NCBI GenBank assembly: GCA_003427395.1
Contig: BFEA01000299.1
Location: 1,722,963-1,762,033, forward strand
Direction of reading: 5' to 3'
Source: Chara braunii
Lineage: Eukaryota > Streptophyta > Charophyceae > Charales > Characeae
DNA length: 39,071 nucleotides
In this document: positions 31,837-39,071 of the stretch, piece by piece
Numbering within the stretch: position 1 is the first letter of the stretch
Layout of the letters: each line of letters begins with the position of its first letter
Made by a program: the position numbers and the translations under genes
Notes under the pieces: model-generated
What the model saw: only the letters and a program-made list of their open reading frames with translations
Database searches by the model: none
Told to the model about the DNA's origin: nothing

Positions 31837-32915
31837 TTGTTATGATCTTGGTTGTCTTACGATTTATATCGCCGCTCACACACAGATAGTCTCATACATG
31901 CCCATACATGCATAAGAGAAGGGGGAGAGGAGACAGACTCCACACTACACACAGATCAGAGCAGGCAGCGAAATACATCTATGCACAGATGGGGAGGACA
32001 CACAGTGTTTCTCACTCACTGACAAACTCCCAACAACCAATCACAAGAGGAACCTGCGAGGATAACAATTGAAATGACACTGATGTTGAGCCAACTCAAA
32101 CAATTATCGTAACAGAGTTTGTTCCAGTNTCTCGCCACTCTCAGAACTCACACCCCACTCTCTATCCTACACCCAGTTAGTAGCGCCACATCAGAACGGC
32201 CTCCCAGAGGCCAGCGCCAACCACCCTGATGAAGAACAGGTCCTGCAATGAAGTCTTCAGTGTCGATGGACAACTCTGACGAAGGAACAAGAAGTTATGG
32301 CTGCCCCCACCCACGAGTACACAGTGTAGAGCCTCGATATAGCCCGGCCAGACGCAGATACCCCCAGGGGTAGATGAGCTGAGATGCCCCAGCTATGGCA
32401 GACTCAGGCTGGGCCGACTATGGTTGCTGTCAACGGCGAGGTCTTAGGATGCCGCCTGCAGACAATCACCGCCCCCAACTTGCTTGGTTTCTCCAATGCT
32501 GCTTCACGAGAAATGAATTGTCAAAAGTCCTGAACTGATGGGCCTAACCTATCTATAGACTACACTGGACCTAGACCGGACTGACTGACCGACCGGTAAC
32601 GTTTCTGTTTCGGCCTCTCGGCCTCTACCGGACCCGGCTATAGGCTATAGGACCGTCTATCAGCATAGGCCACTTAGGGCCTGTCTGTCCCAGAGGTAGC
32701 CCGGACCTGCTATACGCAGTTAAGGTAGCTGTAGGAATTCGAGTTAGTACTGGGCCGGTATTTTTTCCCAGATTTGCAAATATGTCCCTCACGAATTTCC
32801 TTACAGGTAGGTCTCTCGGTTAGCCCTCAGCCAAACAAAATTACAAATCTATCCTACTGTTGTACTCTACAGCCTCGCAATCAATCTCGGCAGTAGAAAT
32901 CAACAAGTCATTGCA
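31837..32915. mobile_element. 1.08 kb insertion, possible solo LTR
   Basis: Interrupts the segment that is continuous in the L3 element. It is flanked by AATCAAT on both sides (31830-31836 and 32916-32922), although the right copy lies in an ATCA repeat. The insert starts TTGTTATGATCTTGG and ends CATTGCA, so a TG...CA LTR form is possible. No coding frame. One undetermined base at 32129. Confidence 0.45.

Positions 32916-32962
<47 letters not shown>
32916..32962 (+). repeat. ATCA microsatellite beside PBS
   Basis: About eleven AATC units directly adjoin the conserved GGTGAGTCATCCAA segment and PBS. The L3 element has only about three units at the same place (34415-34428). Confidence 0.9.
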
Positions 32963-32985
32963 GGTGAGTCATCCAACGCTGGTTT

Positions 32986-32997
32986 GCTCCGATACCA
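32986..32997 (-). promoter_or_regulatory. Primer-binding site beside L2
   Basis: Minus strand TGGTATCGGAGC, one base from the TGGTATCAGAGC primer site of plant elements primed by initiator tRNA-Met. It lies five bases from the start of L2. Confidence 0.7.
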
Positions 32998-33002
32998 AAT
33001 TT

Positions 33003-33395
33003 TGCATACTCGTGAAACACGGTCATAAGTATGGCGCAGATTCCCAGAACCGACCACACAATACGGAGTTCATACAAATGCAAGCGGAAGAGTTGATACC
33101 CATGGATTGACTCTGACTTGACTCGGACTCCAATCGAACACTCTCATTCATACATCGGGGTGTGAAAGCCCTGGCCGTAGACATAGACCAAGGCCGGGGC
33201 TTGAGATCATCCACAGACGAATGGAGGGAGGAGGGAGACGAAAGGAGGAGGAGAGGAAAGATGACGTCAACTCAATGTTTCCAAAGATAGTATCTTGAAA
33301 TGTCAGAAGTGACGAAGATCCGAAATGTCGCGAATACCAAGTCTCACAATGTCTCAGATATCGATCTCACAATGTCAAGTACATCTTTAGAAGGA
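33003..33395 (-). repeat. LTR-like repeat L2
   Basis: Nearly identical to L1 over about 390 bp. With the PBS on its left it acts as a 5' LTR for the interior to the left. The next sequence on its right is the interior of another element of the same family, so it may be shared by two units. Confidence 0.7.
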
Positions 33396-33479
33396 AGATG
33401 AAGTCAGATCCCCAAGTAGTCCTCAACCTATGGTCCCAATGTCGTTGTTCCCAATGTTATCAGAATTCGTAACATGCGA

Positions 33480-34345
33480 CATGCGCCCACTCAAAACTCA
33501 GAGATATGGCAACCCAGGTACGAGTTCACTTTCAATGGCTATGGCGGCTCAGCACCCAAACAACTCTTTGTTCACCGGATCACCCTGGATATCCCACACG
33601 CGTCTCTCTGAACACTCACACACACACACACACACTGGACGCTAACTACAACTATGGCGGCTATGGCCGCCTCTACCCTATCGCTGTGGCTAAGCTTCGT
33701 CTTCCATGAGGTGACTCGTCTTCGGGCTCCCTGCAAACCTCCTTGCATAAGTCGCTGTGGCAGCGCTTCCGCATGGCTCACGCAGGAGTGAATGAATGGT
33801 TGGGCGCTGCCTCTTGATTTATACTTATGCAGCTTGTTGGTCTGGCCCTTTCCCATGCCCGAAGTGCACACAGTCCCATGCGGTACTTGCTTGACTGGAC
33901 CAGGACTGCCTAGGACCGGGACTGCTGACTCAGCACGGGCAGACTCCACCACTTGCCTCACCACTTGCCCACTTGCCTCTGTCTAAACATAGGCAACTTC
34001 GAAAGGCCATTACTGGGACCTTCCGGAAGGCCGTATCGACTTGGCCTTTCGTGACTGTAGCAGCTACGACTTGACCTTTCTGGACTGTAGCAGCTACGAC
34101 CTTGACCTTTCGGGAAAACTACAGCTACGACTTCTAGACCTGACTAAGACTCCTATCCGACAGGTCTACAGATCAAACTCATGCTACCTATGGACCCTAC
34201 GACAACCTATCAGTTGTTACAAATACACAGGTCGCGGGTTCAACTCTAGGGATTGACACAGGTACTGTACACATGTAAGGTGGGGACTAGGGATCGAGCC
34301 CTGGGATCTGCATCATCTACTGCGAACTGGTGAATATCGTTGCAC
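33480..34345 (-). repeat. Repeat R, inverted copy (interior of the L2-L3 unit)
   Basis: Reverse complement of 24985-25860, with the same landmark order, including TAGCAGCTACGAC motifs near 34060-34115 and GGATATCCCACAC near 33590. Position between L2 and the L3 PBS suggests that R is the non-coding interior of this LTR family. The 130-codon minus frame here has no known domain. Confidence 0.65.
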
Positions 34346-34452
34346 TATGTAAGTACGAAAAAGAAAAAAAAATTGCAACTTGCGATTTAATGATAACAGA
34401 CTGCAGGTGTAGATAATCAATCAATCAATGGTGAGTCATCCAATGCTGGTCT

Positions 34453-34464
34453 GCTCCGATACCA
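34453..34464 (-). promoter_or_regulatory. Primer-binding site beside L3
   Basis: Same TGGTATCGGAGC motif on the minus strand, five bases from L3, in the same surrounding sequence (GGTGAGTCATCCAATGCTGG on plus) as beside L2. Confidence 0.7.
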
Positions 34465-34469
34465 AACTG

Positions 34470-34506
34470 TGCATACTCGTGAAACACAGTCATAAGTATG
34501 GCGCAG
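34470..34506 (-). repeat. LTR-like repeat L3, truncated to 37 bp
   Basis: Starts TGCATACTCGTGAAACACAG as in L1 and L2 and stops matching after GGCGCAG. The following sequence is unrelated, so the rest of this LTR has been lost or replaced. Confidence 0.6.
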
Positions 34507-36205
34507 AGCAGAGGGGCGGAGGAACAGAGGGAGAGAAGGCGGAGCCTTCCTCCCGGTACCTGATCCGGTGCTATGGCGCGGCAGGGCCATTGCGCTGTCC
34601 TCGCCGTTGTGCTGCCTCCTTCTCGCTGCTCGGACTAACGCTGTCGACGCTGCGCTAATGCTGCTCATGTTGTAACGATGCGCTAATCCTGAAAACTAAC
34701 CTCTAGCTTCTAACCTCCCTACTGAGGCTGGTGCCCAGCCATTTGTAGTGCTGGGCCAGCCTCCTACCTGCTGGTACCTACCGGCCTGGACCGTTGATCT
34801 GAATCAACGGTCCAGTTTTGAACTGGATTTGGTGCCTAAAATTGGCAGCCTCTGAAACTGCGCCGCCGGTAGGTCCTATGCTGGACCGGTACCGGCCTTG
34901 TGGCCGTTGGCCTAGGCCTCTATCCCAGGTCTGCCTGAACTGACGTACCCCTGGCCTACCTGGGCCTTATCTGAACCGTCGTCCCCCTTAGGCTTACCCA
35001 TGGAACCGAGCCCTAACTGGGGTGCGTGTGGCTCAGAATGCCACACTTGAACACTGATCGATACATTGGGACACCAATGCCCTCCCATTTCCTTGATTCT
35101 CATTGTTCCTTCATCTGATTCTTTTCCCACAACCCGTCCCTCCCTCCCTCCCCTCCCTCACAAGTCCATCTTACCTGCAGAATAGCAATACTGCTCGGCT
35201 GGGCTGTTGCAGCATGTCAACGTAGACCTTCACCTTCAGCTGCTACATCTTTGCGATTGGAAAGCTGCTCAGCAAGAGATGACATTGCGCTCGCGTGCCT
35301 TGCACGTGAGATATCGTATTGTGATCTAGCACGTATCTGTCCAGCAAGGCAGTCTTTCACCGCCTCATCGTCCTCGGTATAGGTGGAGGAAAGTTGCAAC
35401 TCGAGGCCACAAGGCAATCCGATCCCGTCTGTCCACGGGCCGCAAGCATGTCACGTGCCTGTCTGTTCAGATACCTGATACTCAGATTTCAGAGCACAAC
35501 AACAACTCTCTTTCTTTCGTTGCTGCTGATATCCTTGACTATCTTCCCAATGTGCACACTCACCACACTTGCAAACGCTCGTGTCCTTCACATTTTCTCA
35601 CCTGATTCCCCCAATTATTAGACAACACAAAGAGCAGAATGTGAGTAACAACCACGTCATGAGCAACCATTAACTTCAGAAAATCGGACTGCCAGGTTGG
35701 AGATCGCAAAAGCAACGGGGAAAACGGCCAGAGGAGATATTTATACAGTTATTCTTGCATATTTATACAGATACGAATACCACACTTACTTCCACACCCA
35801 TTGATGCGCATGTACACTAGGTCATTCTCCCAATCCATATTGAACTACAATTTACATAGAAGCAGGAAAGCGGAAAACATAGATGATCCTCCCACGAAGA
35901 GACTGAGTGAGCGAGCAAGCACGACACAAACATTTCGTAAGCAAGACACAAATAGTCTCAGAAATTTTCTACTGTGTTGTGTACTTTTCTTCCCTTTCTG
36001 CTGGTTGCTATTTTTCATTGTCCAAGTTAACCCTTTTTTTACTTTAAATAGTTAGCAGCTCAGGAACGCTGGAACCGGTTTCCAACAAAGGCAGAAGTTG
36101 GCTTTGGGTCCAGCAAAGGCACAAGCTCGGTTTTAGTCCCAGTTACCTCCCGGTTGAAATGTTGAGGAATTTCTGGCCTCGTTTTGCCCTTATGAAATAT
36201 ACTGC

Positions 36206-36210
<5 letters not shown>
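34507..36210. other. Unassigned sequence, contains one strong stem-loop
   Basis: No frame with recognisable domains. The first 700 bases are rich in CCGG/GGCC-type words; the rest is mixed. It is not seen elsewhere in the window. Confidence 0.35.
34786..34815. repeat. Stem-loop, 13-bp perfect arms
   Basis: CTGGACCGTTGAT pairs perfectly with ATCAACGGTCCAG across the four-base loop CTGA. It is not followed by a T run, and no nearby gene gives it a role. Confidence 0.8.

Positions 36211-36251
<41 letters not shown>
36211..36251 (+). repeat. Poly-A run (41 A)
   Basis: Pure A tract preceded by GAAATATACTGCATATT. It could be a retroposon tail, but I see no target duplication or element body. Shorter T and A runs occur near 36400 and 36600. 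Confidence 0.9.
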
Positions 36252-36252
<1 letters not shown>

Positions 36253-37329
36253 AGGGCGACAGCCTAGGAAGAGGTCCCACTAGCAAAGAGGATTGGATTG
36301 CACCCCTGGATCTGAACGTGTTTGTGGAGAGGTGCAAAAAATGGAGATTTCGCTGCTTCTTGGCATCTCTGGTGAAAACACGTCCAGATTCAAGAGCTTT
36401 TTTTTTTTTTTTAATCCCTATTCTATTTATTTGATTCATATGTGGATTCAATATTTCAAGATGTCATGGGTGTACCAGCTGGGGCGGGGTCCCATTCGCA
36501 GTCGCATAGGAATGTGGCCTATCCAGTGTGTGACACTGAGTGGCAGCGGCTTGACAGGTTCATTACGAATTTCTGAGCTGAAAAAACAGGAAAAAGGAAA
36601 AAAAAAAAAAAAAAAACAGAGACCTGCCACCGGAAATCACGGCAGAGTGCTTCCTAGCCATCAGATCACAGATGATCTGATGGTGGTAGTTTCGACAACA
36701 GTGAACAAATAACTGCCACTTTTTTTCTGGAATAAACTCGACTTCTGTCAGCAGTGATCTTGACACCCTCCATATACTCCGTGATTGGAGGAGGGCTCCA
36801 CCCAATGAGATAATTGCACAACAGCAAGTAAAATACTGAAAATCTTCTATCTAGTGGGCCTATGGCCGACCCCACCCTCTTTTGGGGTTGGCCACACCCC
36901 AACCGATTGAAAAGATTCTGGCGGGAAGCTTTCTTTGCACGGGCATGCCCAGTGTTAAGGAGAGGAGGAGGGGAATCAAGATCTCCTTACTTTTTTGGGT
37001 AATACATGTAAAATACTGACCGTGGGATCACCAATACTGCACGGCAGGATTTGGGTCACTCAACTGCCACACAAACTCTTTTCTATCCTATCCGGTTGCT
37101 AGTGGGACCATGCCCCTGAGCTACGCCCTTCAATGCGACTTGCATTCCCCAAAAGAAAAAGGATCGCTCCTCACCCAAAAAAAAAAATTAAAAAACAGAA
37201 AAAACAGGAAAAATAAGGGAAAAAAAAAATACAAATAAAAAAGGAGTCCTACCTGGGTTAGGCCGACGTCCGGCCCAGACGGACCGGGCCAGACGGATGA
37301 TGGGGGGGGGGGGGTCCGTCCGGCAAAAC
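36252..37329. other. Unassigned sequence up to the purine satellite
   Basis: A 139-codon plus frame (36293-36712) crosses homopolymer runs and shows no domain. A 12-13 base G run lies near 37302-37314. No gene is supported. Confidence 0.35.
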
Positions 37330-37509
37330 CAGACGAGCCAAAAGGAGGAGGAGGAGGAGGAGGAGGGGAGAAGAAGACGAAGGGGGAGGAAGGAGGAGAG
37401 AAGAAGAAGAAGCGAGGGGGACGAGGATAGAGATGACGAGGAGGAGAAAGGAGACAAGAAGACGAAAGGAGGAGGAGGAGGACCTGCCGATTTTGAGTTG
37501 CGTTGACGG

Positions 37510-37560
<51 letters not shown>

Positions 37561-38720
37561 TAAGGAAGTGGAAGAAGAGGAGGAGGAGGACGAAAAACGA
37601 GGAGGAGGAGGAGAGAAGAAAGACGAAGGGAGGTGGAGAAGGAGGACGAGGAGAGAAGAAGAAGGTAGGGGGAGGAGGAAAGAGATGAGGAGGAGGAGGA
37701 GGAGGAGGAGACAAGAAGATGAAAGGAGGAGGAGGAGGACCTGCCGATTCTGAAGTGCGTTGACGGAGAAAACAAAAAAAAAAAGATAACGAAGGAGGAG
37801 GAAGAGGAGGAGGAGGAGGAGAAAGGAGGAAGAGGAGGAGGAGAGAAGAAGACGAAGGGAGGGGGAGGAGGAGGAGGAGGAGAGAAGAAGAAGGGAGGGG
37901 GAGGAGGAGAGAGATGAGGAGGAGGAGAAGGAGGAGGAGGAGGAGGAGGAGGAGACAACAAGATGAAAGGAGGAGGAGGAGGAAGACCTGCCGCTTTTGA
38001 GTTGCGTTGACGGGAAAAAAAAAAAAGATGACGGAGGAGGAAGAGGAGGAGGAGGAGGAGGAGGAGACAAGAAGATGATAGGAGGAGGAGGAGGACCTGC
38101 CGATTTTGAGTTGCGTTGACGGGAAAAAAATAAAAAATAAAAAAAGATGACGAAGAAGGAGGAAGAGGAGGAGGAGGAGGAGAGAAGAAGAAGGGAGGGG
38201 GAAGAGGAAAGAGATGATGATGATGAGGAGGAGGAGGACACAAAAAGATGAAAGGAGGAGGAGGAGGAGGAGGAGGAGGAGGACCTGCTGATTTTGAAGT
38301 GCATTGACGGGAAATAAAAAAAAAAAAAAAATAACGAAGGAGGAAGAGGACGAGGAGGAGGAGAAAGGATGAGGAGGAGGAGAGAAGAAGACGAAGGGAG
38401 GGGGAGAAGGAGGAGGAGGAGGAGAGAAGAAGAAGGGAGGGGGAGGAGGAGAGAGATGAGGAGGAGGAGAATGAGGAGGAGGAGGAGGAGGAGGAGGAGG
38501 ACCTGCCGATTTTGAGTTGCATTGACGAAAAAAAAAATAAAAAAAAATGACAAAGGACGAAGAAGAGGAGGAGGAGGAGGAGAAGAAACAAGGAGGAGAA
38601 GGAGGAGGACAAACGAGGAGGAGGAAGAGGAGAGAAGAAGACGAAGGGAGGTGGAGGAGGAGGAGGAGACAAGAAGATGAAAGGAGGAGGAGGACCTGCC
38701 TTGAGAAGTTGGACGTGGTG
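37330..38720. repeat. Purine-rich satellite with a recurring CCTGCCGATTTTGAG core
   Basis: The plus strand is almost entirely purine (GGA/GAA/GAAGA words) except for a short core CCTGCCGATTTTGAG followed by TTGCGTTGACGG and an A run. The core occurs near 37484, 37740, 37987, 38095, 38283, 38502 and, truncated, 38694, so units vary from about 108 to 256 bp. A TA array (about 37512-37557) follows the first core. The minus-strand frames of 392 and 431 codons are Ser/Pro/Leu/Phe-only translations and are not genes. Confidence 0.9.
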
Positions 38721-38736
38721 GCGTGCGGTGGCGCGC

Positions 38737-38801
38737 AAAACCCTAAAACCCTAATTGGGGGAAAACCTAATTAGGGTAAAACCCTAACCCTAGGTTAGGG
38801 A
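38737..38801. repeat. Degenerate telomere-like sequence
   Basis: Contains AAACCCTAAAACCCTAA and ACCCTAACCC words in both orientations (AATTAGGGT, GTTAGGG) but no perfect array. It may be an old telomeric patch or chance similarity. Confidence 0.45.
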
Positions 38802-39071
38802 AGGGCGGTGCGTAGCCGGGCGGATACAAGTCTTCCTATCCGACCGGTGATGAGAAAATTTTGTATAAATCTAGTTGACCAAATTGAAAATAATAAATAT
38901 TGGGAATTTTGTTTTATTAAATAATTTAAGTTGTAAATTTGTTTTAAGTAATAATTTGTCATTTAAAATTAATTTAAAAAATCAAAATAATTATCTAAAA
39001 TTCTACAAGAAAGGGGAGTCGACTTTATTTCGACTTTGTGATTCGGGAGATACTTCGCTTAACCCCATCCC
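38802..39071. other. AT-rich non-coding end of window
   Basis: AT-rich with TTTAAAATTAATTT-type words, similar in composition to 31190-31400. No gene. Confidence 0.4.

Noticed and set aside
37258-38738. Minus-strand open frames of 392 and 431 codons
   Set aside because: They contain almost only Ser, Pro, Leu and Phe, from reading a pyrimidine-only strand. Stop codons are rare in such sequence by composition.
38737-38801. True chromosome end
   Set aside because: Telomere-like words are degenerate, occur in both orientations and are followed by ordinary AT-rich DNA.

Overview
The window looks like intergenic, transposon-packed DNA from a large green-lineage (streptophyte) genome. Evidence: an interstitial array of the plant-type telomere unit TTTAGGG (22856-22894), a decayed Ty3/gypsy retrotransposon whose primer-binding site matches plant tRNA-Asp, LTR-like repeats whose primer-binding site resembles the plant initiator-Met type (TGGTATCGGAGC), and very heavy microsatellite content. 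A repeat-rich charophyte alga such as Chara is my best guess, but the sequence alone does not prove it. I find no intact host gene, rRNA, CRISPR array or prokaryotic operon. Nearly all long open frames outside the retroelements are low-complexity translations of microsatellites.

Layout, left to right. 1-675: poly-A and A-rich DNA, then a GC-rich stretch. 676-5242: first copy of a 4.6 kb microsatellite-rich block. 5243-6765: non-coding DNA with a small 18-bp tandem repeat. 6766-9184 (minus): a broken gag-type gene with a CCHC zinc knuckle and no pol behind it. 9325-10330: a TA microsatellite split by a 756-bp hAT-like non-autonomous DNA transposon. 10415-19623 (minus): the internal region of a large, decayed Ty3/gypsy element. 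19624 onward: its 5' LTR. The 3' LTR is missing. 21183-22320: a hairpin-forming 60-70 bp minisatellite with a 475-base assembly gap. 22856: interstitial telomere repeats. 24001-25860: two direct copies of a tRNA-like-containing repeat (R). 25985-30560: second copy of the 4.6 kb block. 30582-34506: an apparent head-to-tail array of small LTR elements (LTR, interior, LTR, interior, LTR), with an inverted R copy as one interior. 34507-37290: mostly unrecognised DNA. 37330-38720: a long purine-only satellite. 38737-38801: degenerate telomere-like sequence. Then AT-rich DNA to the end.

The most unusual part is the gypsy element. In its own reading direction it runs: 5' LTR, tRNA-Asp PBS, ORF1 (RG-rich start, charged middle, C-terminal hydrophobic segment), ORF A (227 aa, still fully open), ORF B (a broken paralogue of ORF A in tandem), gag, then protease, reverse transcriptase, RNase H and integrase. 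So about 2.6 kb with three accessory ORFs lies between the PBS and gag, where gypsy elements normally have only a short leader. ORF A and ORF B share motifs with each other, and a similar non-coding stretch upstream of each supports tandem duplication. I do not recognise either protein. gag and pol contain many in-frame stops and about five frameshifts, so this copy is dead. Other copies would show whether the accessory genes are a constant feature of the family.
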